A stretch of DNA of 64,000 nt from Lutimonas halocynthiae (GTDB taxonomy: Bacteria; Bacteroidota; Bacteroidia; Flavobacteriales; Flavobacteriaceae), in the NCBI RefSeq assembly GCF_030409835.1, contig NZ_JAUFQO010000002.1, forward strand, positions 186,001 through 250,000. The letters run 5' to 3'. The notes beneath the pieces are model-generated. The model had not been told where the DNA came from. It saw nothing but the letters and a program-made list of their open reading frames with translations, and made no database searches. Every line of letters starts with the position of its first letter. The stretch's first letter is position 1. Made by a program: the position numbers and the translations under genes. Shown here in pieces: positions 19,125 to 28,656 of this stretch.

Positions 19125-19631
19125 ATGGGAAACACACAAAAAAATATGAGGATCTACCACCGTTATCTTGGGTTTTTCCTGGCTGGAATTATGGCAGTTT
19201 ATGCCTTGAGCGGTACCGTTTTAATTTTTAGGAATACTGACTTTCTAAAGAAAGACATTGCTAAAGAAAGACAGTTTGAGCCTGGGACAACTATTCAGGA
19301 AGTTGGAAAGGCTTTGAGAATAAAGAATTTTACGCCTACCAAAACAGAGGGTGACCTGGTTTATTTTAAAGAGGGTTCTTATAATTCTCAAACGGGTATG
19401 GCCAATTATACTAAAAAAGAATTGCCTTTTATTCTAGACAAAATGACCGCTATGCATAAGGCTACAACAGACAAACCTTTGTTTTTTCTGAACATCTTTT
19501 TTGGGGCATCCTTATTGTTTTTTGTCATCTCTTCTTTTTGGATGTTTCTGCCCAAAACAAGTATTTTTAAAAAAGGAATGTATTTTACATTAGCAGGTCT
19601 TATCTTAGCCTTGCTAATGATTTTTATATGA
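19125..19631 (+). CDS. PepSY-associated membrane protein
   Basis: A 168-residue inner-membrane protein. Helix 1 is IYHRYLGFFLAGIMAVYALSGTVLIF, the conserved opening of PepSY-associated TM proteins. It is followed by a short extracytoplasmic domain (about residues 45-110) and two helices at the C-terminus (LFFLNIFFGASLLFFVISSFWMFL and GMYFTLAGLILALLMIFI). Such proteins are usually linked with iron uptake or redox chains, but this one is short and its role is unknown. The ATG at 19125 is preferred to a TTG two codons earlier. Its stop codon overlaps the next gene's ATG, so the two are co-translated. Confidence 0.75.
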   Translation: MGNTQKNMRIYHRYLGFFLAGIMAVYALSGTVLIFRNTDFLKKDIAKERQFEPGTTIQEVGKALRIKNFTPTKTEGDLVYFKEGSYNSQTGMANYTKKELPFILDKMTAMHKATTDKPLFFLNIFFGASLLFFVISSFWMFLPKTSIFKKGMYFTLAGLILALLMIFI

Positions 19632-21925
19632 TTAATTCTTTCGGGAGCCGAAGTATAAAACACCTTATTCAAGCCAATAAAACTGACAGTTTTAGATGCT
19701 ATAAGCCTTTTTATTTGCGAACTAATTTCGCTGTCATTAAAGGCATTTCCTTATTATGCCTGGTGCTTCTAATGCAAACTTCATTTGCACAACAAAAAGA
19801 GGTTCATGTAAAATGGGTCGAAGAGGAAATCATCCTGGATGGCGCTTTGAATGAAACGGCCTGGCAATCAACTGATGCAGCGACTGATTTTTGGCAATAT
19901 TTTCCTACTGACACACTCTTAAGTACTGCTCAAACCGAGATCAAAATGCTTTTTGACAAGAAGTATTTGTATGTAGGGATCAAGGTATATTCACAAGGAG
20001 ACGATTATGTAGTGCCTTCCCTAAAAAGGGATTTTTCGGCCCGAGCCAATGATAATATCAGCATGATGTTCGATACCTATCGTGACGGAAACAATGCCTT
20101 TATGTTTGGCACCAATCCAGAAGGAGTTCAACGAGAAGCATTGATATCTGGGGGTGGGGCAGAGCGAAAAGATTTCAGGTCAACCTGGGACGTAAAATGG
20201 CAAAATGTTTCAAAGAAATACAAGGGTTATTATATCGCAGAAATCAAGATCCCTTTGGCCTCGTTTAAATTTAGGGATCAGGAAACACGGTGGCGCTTTA
20301 CTGCCTACAGATTTGACACCCAATCAAATGAATGGAGTACCTGGGGCAACACCCCTCAAAACCAATCGTTGATGAGTCTGGCCTTTATGGGAAACATGAT
20401 TTTTGAAAGGCCTTTGGATAAAGTTAAAACCCAATTTGCTTTGATTCCGTATGTTTCAGGCAACGTTTCGAGAGATTTTGATGTGGGCGAAACCAGTACC
20501 GATTTTTCGATAGGGGGTGATGCCAAGATCCCTATTGGGAATAGTTTAAACCTCGACTTGACGGTGAATCCGGATTTTTCACAGGTAGAAGTGGATGAGT
20601 TGGTGGTGAACCTGACTCGTTTTGAGGTGTTTTTGCCCGAAAAGCGTCAATTCTTTATTGACAATGCGGATCTGTTTTCAGACTTTGGAAGCCTTGGTGC
20701 TGCCAATCCTTTCTTTTCACGTAGAATCGGAATCGCCGAAGACCTTGAAGAAAACACCATTGAGAACAGCATCATTGCAGGGGCCAGATTGAGCGGAAAG
20801 ATCAATAATAATTTACGGATTGGCGTATTGAATATACAAACGGCTGAGGATGCCGCCAATGAGATACCTACCAATAATAATACTGTGATTGCTGTGCAGC
20901 AAAAAGTCTTTAGCCGGTCAAACATTGGATTCGTTTTTGTAAACAGGCAGGTGACTAGCATGTCAGATTTTGTTGAAGAAGCAGAAGAATACAACCGGGT
21001 AATCGGTCTGGATTTTAACCTGCGGAGTGAGGACAATAAATGGTCAGGTAAGTATTATTTGCATAAGTCATTTGCACCCGAGGCAGGCGACAAAGACATG
21101 TCTTCAGGCGGCTTTGTAGAATACAATACCAGAGACTGGAAATTTAATTTGAGCAGCATTTATGTGGGTGATGATTTTCAGGCTGACCTGGGTTATATCA
21201 GACGTAATGATATTGTGACGGTTGACCCCACGGCAACAAGGATTTTTTATCCCACAGGTTCAAAGATCAATACCCATGTGATTGAAGTCAGAGCTTCATC
21301 TACGTGGAGCCCTGAACTTGATTTTAAATATACCGATGGTATGGTTGATCTGGAATACCAGATACAATTCAGAAACCAGACAGGTATTGAGATGGCGCTG
21401 AATCATCGCTATACCTATCTGCTTGAAGATTTTGACCCTACGGGGTCTGATGAAGGGGAACCCTTACCAGCCTTTAGTGAGTATACGTACAGCAAGTTTG
21501 ATTTCACCTATGAATCTGACAGAAGAAAGGCCTTTTCTTATACAGCCAGAACAGACCTGGGGCAATTTTTTAATGGCTACCGCTATTCTTTGACCAGTGA
21601 TTTTCGTTTGAGAATACAACCTTATTTTACGGCTTCTTTTAGGTCGAGTGTGAATTATATTGACCTGCCTGATCCGTATCCCACAGAAACAATTTGGTTT
21701 GTTGGGCCCAAGTTTGAATTTACCTTTACCAAAAACCTGTTTTGGTCAACCTTTATCCAGTTCAATAGTCAGGATGAAGATTTTAGTATTAATTCACGCT
21801 TGCAATGGCGTTTTAGACCGCTTTCAGATTTATATGTGGTCTATAACGATAATTACAAAACAACGCCTTTTGCACCCGGTACAAGGGCTTTAATCGTTAA
21901 GTTTACCTATTGGATTAATATTTGA
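19628..21925 (+). CDS. DUF5916 outer-membrane protein with CBM9-like domain
   Basis: A 765-residue protein. A CBM9-like domain (about residues 60-240: LDGALNETAWQSTDAATDFWQY, then KIPLASFKFRD) is followed by the DUF5916 region, rich in amphipathic strands and ending in an aromatic C-terminus (IVKFTYWINI). This is a beta-barrel-like architecture placed in the outer membrane. FLPEKRQFFIDNADLF and FFSRRIGI are family hallmarks. The signal sequence (ISLLCLVLLMQTSFAQ) lies about 40 residues after the annotated ATG, so the real start may be an internal TTG near 19714. The ATG overlaps the upstream stop codon by four bases. Function is not established for the family. Confidence 0.82.
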   Translation: MINSFGSRSIKHLIQANKTDSFRCYKPFYLRTNFAVIKGISLLCLVLLMQTSFAQQKEVHVKWVEEEIILDGALNETAWQSTDAATDFWQYFPTDTLLSTAQTEIKMLFDKKYLYVGIKVYSQGDDYVVPSLKRDFSARANDNISMMFDTYRDGNNAFMFGTNPEGVQREALISGGGAERKDFRSTWDVKWQNVSKKYKGYYIAEIKIPLASFKFRDQETRWRFTAYRFDTQSNEWSTWGNTPQNQSLMSLAFMGNMIFERPLDKVKTQFALIPYVSGNVSRDFDVGETSTDFSIGGDAKIPIGNSLNLDLTVNPDFSQVEVDELVVNLTRFEVFLPEKRQFFIDNADLFSDFGSLGAANPFFSRRIGIAEDLEENTIENSIIAGARLSGKINNNLRIGVLNIQTAEDAANEIPTNNNTVIAVQQKVFSRSNIGFVFVNRQVTSMSDFVEEAEEYNRVIGLDFNLRSEDNKWSGKYYLHKSFAPEAGDKDMSSGGFVEYNTRDWKFNLSSIYVGDDFQADLGYIRRNDIVTVDPTATRIFYPTGSKINTHVIEVRASSTWSPELDFKYTDGMVDLEYQIQFRNQTGIEMALNHRYTYLLEDFDPTGSDEGEPLPAFSEYTYSKFDFTYESDRRKAFSYTARTDLGQFFNGYRYSLTSDFRLRIQPYFTASFRSSVNYIDLPDPYPTETIWFVGPKFEFTFTKNLFWSTFIQFNSQDEDFSINSRLQWRFRPLSDLYVVYNDNYKTTPFAPGTRALIVKFTYWINI

Positions 21926-21943
21926 GAATATTAAAAAAGACAA

Positions 21944-21978
21944 TAAAAAAACCCGGATGATGATCACCCGGGTTTTTC
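21944..21978. terminator. Rho-independent terminator, bidirectional
   Basis: A perfect ACCCGG/CCGGGT stem with a short loop, flanked by an A-run on the left and TTTTT on the right. It can end the + strand DUF5916 transcript and also the - strand small membrane protein gene that stops at 21997. Confidence 0.9.
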
Positions 21979-21996
21979 TTAGTTATGCCTTAGTAA

Positions 21997-22128
21997 TTAT
22001 TTACTCAAAACTTTCAAGCCTTTTTCGTCAACCACATCGATTGTCTTGCTCATCAAGAAAAATGGAAGTGAAATAATGAGAATAAGTCCTACAAACATCG
22101 CTAGCATTAATTCTAAAATATTTATCAT
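21997..22128 (-). CDS. Small membrane protein, 43 residues
   Basis: A short open frame with ATG at 22128 and TAA at 21997. It encodes one hydrophobic helix (residues about 3-26, ILELMLAMFVGLILIISL) followed by a charged tail (SKTIDVVDEKGLKVLSK). The case for a real gene rests on context: a consensus -7 promoter box lies 20 bases upstream and a strong terminator lies 20 bases after the stop. Function is unknown; single-pass peptides like this often attach to larger membrane complexes. Confidence 0.65.
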   Translation of the reverse strand: MINILELMLAMFVGLILIISLPFFLMSKTIDVVDEKGLKVLSK

Positions 22129-22147
22129 TGGATTTGTTTGTATTTTG

Positions 22148-22155
22148 CAAAGATA
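22148..22155 (-). promoter_or_regulatory. -7 promoter box TATCTTTG for the 43-residue protein
   Basis: On the - strand it reads TATCTTTGC, a full match to the TAnnTTTG element of Bacteroidota sigma factor. It gives a leader of roughly 12-15 bases before the ATG at 22128. The -33 element is less clear (a TTTT run lies at about the right distance). Confidence 0.6.
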
Positions 22156-22316
22156 CAATTTTAACCATTAGGTTAAAACGCTAATATTTAGGTGTTTACA
22201 ATTTGGTCACATAAAAGAGGTTTGCCTAAAAAGTAAAAGAAAGTCTGTATATCAACAGATTATCATGAGTGAATTGTTATATTTATAGGGTATCAATTTG
22301 ACCAAATCTAATCACT

Positions 22317-23609
22317 ATGAAAAATTACTTTTTTACCCTGCTATTTTTGGCTGCCGGCTTTCAGTTGGCTGTTGCTCAAACCGAAGTATTTGAAGACCAG
22401 TTGTTTCTATTACCGGATGTTATCTTTACAAAAATAGAAACCGCTAAGGATTATGAATCTTCTTATGAACTGAAGATCAAACAACCCTTAGATCATTCAG
22501 ATGTATCAAAAGGATTTTTTTACCAAAGAGCATTTTTGTCTCACAAAGGGGATGACCGGCCAACGGTGATTATTACCCAGGGATACAGCAGAACCGCAAA
22601 TAGAATTGGTGAACTTGCTGAATTCCTTGGAGCCAATCAAATCGATGTAGAACATCGCTATTTTGGTGAAAGCATGCCTGATTCATTAGATTATAATTAC
22701 CTGAATTTAAAACAAGCTACAGCTGACCTGCATCATATCAGACAAGTTTTTGGAGAAATCTACACTGGTAAATGGGTAAGCACCGGAATTTCTAAAGGAG
22801 GGGCAACTACCATCTTTTACAGATATTATTATCCTGATGATGTGGATGTGAGTGTGCCTTATGTGGCACCTATCAATAGAGAAGTTGAAGATCAACGTCT
22901 CTATACCTTTCTTGACACAATAGGTTCTGATGAATGCAGAGAAAAGATCAAATCTTTTCAATTGCAAGTTTTGTCAAATAGAGAAAAAGTGTTGCCACTG
23001 CTCAAGTTTTACAGCCTGGGAGCAAAGGTTGATTATACCTATCACACTTTGGAGGAGGCTTTTGAATATACCGTGCTTGAATATCCTTTTTCTTTTTGGC
23101 AATATGGCAAAGATTGCGATGCCATTCCTGCTGAAAGCGCCTCAGTTGACGAAATGGTGACCTATCTGTTGTCTATTACTGATATTTCTTTTTTCGGGGA
23201 TAAGATAATTGAGACCTATGCATCTCATTATTACCAATCTGCTCAAGAAATGGGTTATTATGGCTATGAGACAAAAGAGTTTGAAGGGCATCTGATTGCC
23301 CTGCCTAATGATGAGAACCCTCAGGCCACTTTTGTTCCGAACAAAATGGATATAAACTTTGACGGGCAACTTTTAAAGGATGCTAATGACTGGCTCGAAA
23401 AAGGAGTTGATAGAATGATCTATATCAATGGAGCGCTGGATACTTGGTCAGCAACTGCCGTTCCTGAAAGTGAAAAAGGAGATGCTGAATGGTTTTTTAT
23501 GGAAGGGAAGCACCACGGTACTGCCCGGATAAAGAATATGACAGCAGCCGAAAAAGAAAGATTTACAGCTGCAATGGAAAAATGGCTTTCAATGGAGATT
23601 GCTGAATAA
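22317..23609 (+). CDS. Secreted S37-type tripeptidyl aminopeptidase
   Basis: A 430-residue serine peptidase with a signal peptide (MKNYFFTLLFLAAGFQLAVAQ). The fold is alpha/beta hydrolase. The nucleophile is Ser158 in GISKGG, preceded by IDVEHRYFGES (residues about 110-120), a signature of the PF05576/S37 tripeptidyl aminopeptidases. The C-terminal ALDTWSATA and GKHHGTARI supply the probable acid and histidine residues. It should release tripeptides or other short peptides from N-termini in the periplasm or outside. It is followed by another alpha/beta hydrolase 20 bp later, so the two probably form an operon. Confidence 0.85.
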   Translation: MKNYFFTLLFLAAGFQLAVAQTEVFEDQLFLLPDVIFTKIETAKDYESSYELKIKQPLDHSDVSKGFFYQRAFLSHKGDDRPTVIITQGYSRTANRIGELAEFLGANQIDVEHRYFGESMPDSLDYNYLNLKQATADLHHIRQVFGEIYTGKWVSTGISKGGATTIFYRYYYPDDVDVSVPYVAPINREVEDQRLYTFLDTIGSDECREKIKSFQLQVLSNREKVLPLLKFYSLGAKVDYTYHTLEEAFEYTVLEYPFSFWQYGKDCDAIPAESASVDEMVTYLLSITDISFFGDKIIETYASHYYQSAQEMGYYGYETKEFEGHLIALPNDENPQATFVPNKMDINFDGQLLKDANDWLEKGVDRMIYINGALDTWSATAVPESEKGDAEWFFMEGKHHGTARIKNMTAAEKERFTAAMEKWLSMEIAE

Positions 23610-23629
23610 TACTCGAGGAAACGACTTGA

Positions 23630-24610
23630 ATGTCTCAGCCAATAAACAAAAAGCTGCCAACTATGAAGGGCCTAGTCAAGATTTTAAAACGCGTTATTTT
23701 ATCACTGCTACTAATTGCATTGGTGATAAGTGTCTTATTTGGCTATCGTGATATGCCCTTCGATGAATTAAAATCAAAATACGCTCCTGTTTCCTCTAGG
23801 TTTATGCCTTTGGATGGTATGGACGTGCATTTTCGTGATGAGGGAAATAAGACAGATTCAATACCAATTGTATTGATTCATGGAACCGGTTCAAGTTTGC
23901 ACACTTTTGATGATTGGGCTGCCAATTTAAAGGAGGATTACAGGGTAATACGAATGGATCTTCCGGCTTACGGACTAACGGGTCCGTTTCCGGACAGGAA
24001 TTATTCAATTGATAATTATGTTATTTTTATAAAGAATTTTTTAGCCTCCTTAGGGATAAAAAAATGCAGGCTGGCAGGAAATTCTTTAGGCGGAAATATA
24101 GCCTGGAACTTTACATTGCAATACCCTGATATGGTGGATAAGCTGATCTTAATCGATGCAGCGGGTTACCCGGCAAGTTCGAAGAGTATTCCCATTGCTT
24201 TTAAAATTGCCCGAATTCCTGTTTTAAACAATATGTTTACCTACATTTCACCCCGATTTATTGTTGAATCCAGCGTTAAAAATGTGTATGCTGACAAAAG
24301 CAAAGTAACAGACATAATCGTTGACAGATACTTCGAGCTTAGCTTAAGAGAAGGAAATCGTCAGGCTTTTGTTGACAGATTATCTTTTTATGATAAAGTA
24401 AATGCACATCTTAAGATCAAGAACATTCAACAGCCTACGCTTGTACTTTGGGGCGCCGAAGATTTATTGATTCCTATTGAAAAAGCCAATCTTTTTCACG
24501 AAGATTTACCCAATGATACGCTGGTAATCATTAAGAACTCAGGGCATATCCCCATGGAGGAAAGCCCGATGGAAAGTTTAAAAGCATTGCGATCATTCTT
24601 AAAAGATTAG
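23630..24610 (+). CDS. Alpha/beta hydrolase, membrane-anchored
   Basis: A 326-residue hydrolase with one N-terminal membrane helix (VILSLLLIALVISVLFGY), so the catalytic domain probably faces the periplasm. Visible are the oxyanion HGTGSS (about residue 85), the nucleophile elbow GNSLGG (about 151-156), LVLWGAEDLLIP with the acid residue (about 270) and the histidine in NSGHIPMEE (about 304). The start at 23630 has a GAGGAAA ribosome site 15 bases upstream; an ATG at 23663 is an alternative. Substrate unknown; haloalkane dehalogenase/esterase-like. Confidence 0.82.
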   Translation: MSQPINKKLPTMKGLVKILKRVILSLLLIALVISVLFGYRDMPFDELKSKYAPVSSRFMPLDGMDVHFRDEGNKTDSIPIVLIHGTGSSLHTFDDWAANLKEDYRVIRMDLPAYGLTGPFPDRNYSIDNYVIFIKNFLASLGIKKCRLAGNSLGGNIAWNFTLQYPDMVDKLILIDAAGYPASSKSIPIAFKIARIPVLNNMFTYISPRFIVESSVKNVYADKSKVTDIIVDRYFELSLREGNRQAFVDRLSFYDKVNAHLKIKNIQQPTLVLWGAEDLLIPIEKANLFHEDLPNDTLVIIKNSGHIPMEESPMESLKALRSFLKD

Positions 24611-24665
24611 GAATCTCATCAGTAGGCATATTTAGCCCTTGATCATAATTAAACAAGGGCTTTAA

Positions 24666-25850
24666 TTAAGCCTGATCCCAGTATACAACCTTATTGGTAT
24701 CCATGGCATCCAAAGACAGTTGAACCGCTTTGGCGGCATTGGCGCCAGTGTGCACATTTGAAATAGGCATCTTGTTGTTTAAGATATTATCTCGAAAATC
24801 GACTAAAGCCTGTTTGCTAGGGTCAATATGCGATACTTTAATAGCACTTCCTTTACCTTGCATTTGAGGATAGGCTGTGGCCCCCGAAACACCATCAACA
24901 TTAGCTAATTCTTTTGAAGTTCCTTTTTCGTAATAAATCCAGGCCTTGTCATAGTCTAATAAAATAGTGCCTTGATCACCATATACTTTTATCTGATAAT
25001 CGCCCAAGGCATTTGAGGTAAGACATCTAAATGTGGCTTTTACGCCGCTGGGATATTCGTAAATCAAATGGATATTATCATAGGTTTCTCTGCCGTCTTT
25101 CCAGTAATTTACGCCTCCTGTTCCCATAATTTTATTTGGATTTTCTCCTAACACCCAATTGACAAAATCTATTTGATGAGAACTTAATTCTGCCGCTAAG
25201 CCACCTGAGTATTCTCTGTACATTCTCCAGTTGATAGCGCGTTCTAAAGCAGGGTCTGGCACTGTGCGTCTCCAATCACCATTTCGGTTCCATTGACATT
25301 CAAAAGAAATAACTTTCCCTATTTCTCCATCTTTTATCAGATCAACTACATGAGCATACAACCTTGAACTATGGTATTGATGACCTGTTTGAAATATCAT
25401 GTCACTTGTAGAAGCTTTTTGAACCAATGCCTCAATTCCGGAAAGCCCTTTGGCCATGGTTTTTTCACAATAAACATGCTTGCCGGCGTCTAAGGCATCG
25501 ATGGCAATTTTTGAATGGGTATTAAAAGGCGTTGCGATTAAAACCGCATCGATGTCTTTATTGTCGAGTAATTTTTGGTATTCGGTATAGGCATCAACTT
25601 GTTTTTCAGATTTTGCGACCCCTTCTGCCAGTCTAAATGGCAATACATCACAACAGGCTGTGATGTCAAGGCCGTCAATTTGGTTTAAAAATGGAATCAT
25701 TCCGCCGCCTCTTGAACCTGTTCCGATAACACCTATATTGATCTTGTCATTGGCTCCAAAGGCAGTAGATGCAGCCATCAAACCAGATGTTCCGGCTAAT
25801 AAGCCTGTAGACAACAAGCCACTTTTTACAATAAATCCTCTTCTTTGCAT
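24666..25850 (-). CDS. Gfo/Idh/MocA oxidoreductase with Tat signal
   Basis: A 394-residue NAD(P)-dependent sugar oxidoreductase. The N-terminus (MQRRGFIVKSGLLSTGLLAG) has a twin-arginine-like motif and a hydrophobic stretch, so it is probably exported to the periplasm with its cofactor. The Rossmann motif is INIGVIGTGSRGGG (about residues 36-49). The usual EKP signature reads CEKTMAKG (about 128), and NWRMYREYSGGLAAELSSHQIDFVNWVLGE is the conserved C-terminal-domain segment. It is the last gene of the uronate operon, beside a second paralogue and a DUF1080 protein; all three could act on 3-keto-glycosides. Confidence 0.85.
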   Translation of the reverse strand: MQRRGFIVKSGLLSTGLLAGTSGLMAASTAFGANDKINIGVIGTGSRGGGMIPFLNQIDGLDITACCDVLPFRLAEGVAKSEKQVDAYTEYQKLLDNKDIDAVLIATPFNTHSKIAIDALDAGKHVYCEKTMAKGLSGIEALVQKASTSDMIFQTGHQYHSSRLYAHVVDLIKDGEIGKVISFECQWNRNGDWRRTVPDPALERAINWRMYREYSGGLAAELSSHQIDFVNWVLGENPNKIMGTGGVNYWKDGRETYDNIHLIYEYPSGVKATFRCLTSNALGDYQIKVYGDQGTILLDYDKAWIYYEKGTSKELANVDGVSGATAYPQMQGKGSAIKVSHIDPSKQALVDFRDNILNNKMPISNVHTGANAAKAVQLSLDAMDTNKVVYWDQA

Positions 25851-25860
25851 AAGTATCTAA

Positions 25861-27204
25861 TTACAATTTTGGCTCCCAACCTGATTCGTAGGTACGTGAC
25901 CATAAATTCATTCCCTCTCTATCAAAAATGTGACCCGTCTTAGCATTAATATCAAAAGGCTTCCCGATTCTTGAAGCGATATTGGCATAATGGGTCATGG
26001 CCTGACTTGTTGCGCCCTGTTGGATAGGAGAAGTCAAGGTTTCTTTACCTCGAATGGTCTCAAAAAAGTTAACGCTGTGTCTGGTGGTCAGGTCGCCGCC
26101 GCCGCCAAGAGCAACGCCTCCTTCTGAGCCGCTTGATTGACTGTTTTTTATTGATTCTCCTTTTAGATTAAAGATTTCATAGCCTCCACGATCAACCATG
26201 ACAGATCCTTCAGAGCCATAGATTATGGTTCCGCGTCCTTTCCCATATTTATTGTAACCATTTCTGCTTTGACCATCCCATTCGATAACCTGCTTGTCAG
26301 CAAATGTGAAGCGTGCTTCCATCGAATCATACATATCCCAGCCATCATTGAGGTATTGGTTTTTTCCTGACCTGACATCTACATGCTCAGGTAATTCAAC
26401 ACCCAATGCCCAGCGCGCCACGTCTAATTCATGAGTGGCATTATTGCCCATTTCAGCTGTTCCAAAGTCCCAGCCATACCAATGCCAGTTATAATCCCAA
26501 GTATCATGCATATATGGTTTTCTGGGGGATGGTCCTTGAAAAAGATCCCAATCCAAACCTTCTGGTGAGGCAGCTGCAACTGGCATAGGCACTTCGCCTC
26601 TCGAATTGATATAAAAAGCAGTGGCCTTATAGGTTTTCCCTATTATTCCGTTTTGAATTTCTTTGATAATTTCTGTTGTTTCAACAGACGATCTCTGCTG
26701 ATTTCCCATTTGAACCACTTTCTTGTATTGCTCCTGGGCAGCCATTATCATTTGGTTTTCATGCATGTTATGCGAACAAGGTTTTTCCAAATAAACGTGT
26801 TTCCCGGCCTGCATAGCCATAATAGCTCCTGGTGTATGCCAATGATCAGGTGTTGCCATAAAAACGGCGTCTACGTCTTTATCGTTTAAGATGATGCGAA
26901 TGTCATTTTCTAGAGCAATTTTATAGTTTACATCTTTACCGAAATCGGCAGCTGCCTTATCGCGTTGACTTTTCATTACATCACATAAGTACAACAACTT
27001 CACATTATTATCCTTGTTGATGATGGGTGCTTTATAGGCTGGATAACGCCTTCCCAAGCCTTGAATGGCAATATTGATACGTTCATTGGCACCAATGATA
27101 TTTGAATAGCTTTTGGCTGACATGGCATTGACTGTGCTTCCCAGCGCAACGCCTACAGTTCCTAAGGCTGCTTTTTTAATAAAATCTCTTCTGTCTTTAC
27201 TCAT
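25861..27204 (-). CDS. Gfo/Idh/MocA oxidoreductase with Tat signal
   Basis: A 447-residue paralogue of its downstream neighbour. The N-terminus MSKDRRDFIKKAALGTVGVALGSTV is a clear Tat signal (RRDFIK). The nucleotide motif is INIAIQGLGRRYP, the catalytic EKP is intact (YLEKPCSHN, about residue 143), and ATPDHWHTPGAI precedes it. GWDFGTAEMGNNATHELDVARWALG is the substrate-domain signature. Such periplasmic enzymes oxidise or reduce sugar glycosides. The 10-bp gap to the next gene and 7-bp gap to the DUF1080 gene indicate one transcript. Confidence 0.87.
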   Translation of the reverse strand: MSKDRRDFIKKAALGTVGVALGSTVNAMSAKSYSNIIGANERINIAIQGLGRRYPAYKAPIINKDNNVKLLYLCDVMKSQRDKAAADFGKDVNYKIALENDIRIILNDKDVDAVFMATPDHWHTPGAIMAMQAGKHVYLEKPCSHNMHENQMIMAAQEQYKKVVQMGNQQRSSVETTEIIKEIQNGIIGKTYKATAFYINSRGEVPMPVAAASPEGLDWDLFQGPSPRKPYMHDTWDYNWHWYGWDFGTAEMGNNATHELDVARWALGVELPEHVDVRSGKNQYLNDGWDMYDSMEARFTFADKQVIEWDGQSRNGYNKYGKGRGTIIYGSEGSVMVDRGGYEIFNLKGESIKNSQSSGSEGGVALGGGGDLTTRHSVNFFETIRGKETLTSPIQQGATSQAMTHYANIASRIGKPFDINAKTGHIFDREGMNLWSRTYESGWEPKL

Positions 27205-27211
27205 GATATGT

Positions 27212-28594
27212 TTATTTTAATGAACGGATCTTAATATTTCTAAAGGATACAAAATCTCCATGATCTTGTAATAGTATTCTTCCCTGGTCTGCTTCTCCAA
27301 AGTTTGGCCATTTTTCATATTTACTTTCTTTTACAAGTTGCAAATATTCAGGGCTTTTGCGCTCATATTCCAGTACTTTTCTGCCATTTAACCAATGCTC
27401 AACATGGTTATTCTTTGAAACAATTCTGGCTTGATTCCATTCTCCGATAGGGTTTACAACTTTTGCAGGATCTGCCTGAATTAAGTCATATAGTGAGCCT
27501 ACTGTTCTGCTGCCTTCATGGTTTCCTAATTTGGCATCTGGATGTTTTTCATCATCTAAAATTTGAAACTCTAAGCCGATAGAAGAACCGGCACCTTTAT
27601 TGATTTCAGTATCGACATAATACTTGATACCACTGTTGGCCACTTCGGTAATTTTAAAATCAAGTTTCAATTCAAAATCGCTATACAAGTCAGTCGTTAC
27701 AATGTCTCCTCCTGCTTCAGATTCACCGCCACCTGATGCTAAAACAGAAAGTACACCATCATTTATTTCCCATCCAGATGTCGGGAAAGTTTCTAATTTA
27801 GCACCTTTCCAACCAGCTGTTGTTTTGCCATCCCAAAGTAATGTCCATCCTTCTTCAGCTTCTTTACCGAACAAATTGTTTTGTGTAATAACCGGATCTA
27901 AGTTTATTTTTTGACTGTACTGTTGTACATTTTCTGTAATAATTTTAATATCCTTCCAGATCACTTGAGTCCCTTCTTTTTCTTTGTCATCGCCAATGTC
28001 ATGTACTTGAAAACCAAAGAATCCGCTTGAATCCATATCATCGATCAAATAAGCAGCGGGCACGCCGTTGATCCAAGTTTTGATCGTATCTCCAATGGCT
28101 TCAATTCTATAATTGTTCCAGTCGTTTTGTTTAAATGCTTTTTGAGCGGCTGGGTTATTTGATAAGGTATGCAGCCATTTTCTTCTTTTTTCATCATAAA
28201 TACCGGCACTCCAGGCTCTATCTGACGGGTCTATTTCAACCTGGTAGCCATGTACAATGCCATCGCGATAGGAAGGAATACTGTGGCTTCTGATTTGAAT
28301 TCCTGAGTTTAATTTAGAATCTACTTTGTAGTCTAGTTCCAAAATAAAATCTCCATACATTTTATCAGAGATTAAAAAAGTGTTGGGTGTGTTTAGGGTT
28401 GAGGTTCCTGTAATGACCCCATCAGCGATGCTATACGTGGCATTCCCGCCTGTAATTGACCATCCATCCAATGAGTTTTCGTCAAATAGTTTTATCCACG
28501 GTGTATTGTCTTTCTTGGCTTGGGTACAGGCCGCAAAACTTAGAAGTATGGTGAGAACGAACGATGATAGAATGATATTTTTATATGCTTTCAT
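27212..28594 (-). CDS. Double DUF1080 (3-keto-disaccharide hydrolase-like) lipoprotein
   Basis: A 460-residue lipoprotein (signal peptide ending LLSFAAC, lipobox cysteine near residue 23) with two DUF1080/PF06439 concanavalin-like domains. Domain 1 is about residues 32-215 (WIKLFDENSLDGWSITGG ... FGFQVHDIGDDKEKEGTQVIWKDIKI) and domain 2 about 248-460 (GWTLLWDGKTTAGWKGA ... GRILLQDHGDFVSFRNIKIRS). Members of this family have been linked to hydrolysis of 3-keto glycosides made by Gfo/Idh-type oxidoreductases, and two such enzymes follow. Cell-surface or periplasmic location is inferred from the lipobox. Confidence 0.87.
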   Translation of the reverse strand: MKAYKNIILSSFVLTILLSFAACTQAKKDNTPWIKLFDENSLDGWSITGGNATYSIADGVITGTSTLNTPNTFLISDKMYGDFILELDYKVDSKLNSGIQIRSHSIPSYRDGIVHGYQVEIDPSDRAWSAGIYDEKRRKWLHTLSNNPAAQKAFKQNDWNNYRIEAIGDTIKTWINGVPAAYLIDDMDSSGFFGFQVHDIGDDKEKEGTQVIWKDIKIITENVQQYSQKINLDPVITQNNLFGKEAEEGWTLLWDGKTTAGWKGAKLETFPTSGWEINDGVLSVLASGGGESEAGGDIVTTDLYSDFELKLDFKITEVANSGIKYYVDTEINKGAGSSIGLEFQILDDEKHPDAKLGNHEGSRTVGSLYDLIQADPAKVVNPIGEWNQARIVSKNNHVEHWLNGRKVLEYERKSPEYLQLVKESKYEKWPNFGEADQGRILLQDHGDFVSFRNIKIRSLK

Positions 28595-28656
28595 TTTATA
28601 TATAATTGATAATTATTAGTCTTATTTTCTAGTTTTCATTGACACAAATCCATTTT

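Noticed and set aside
20647-21036. Long - strand open frame opposite the DUF5916 gene
   Set aside because: Antisense shadow of a well-supported gene with no signals of its own.
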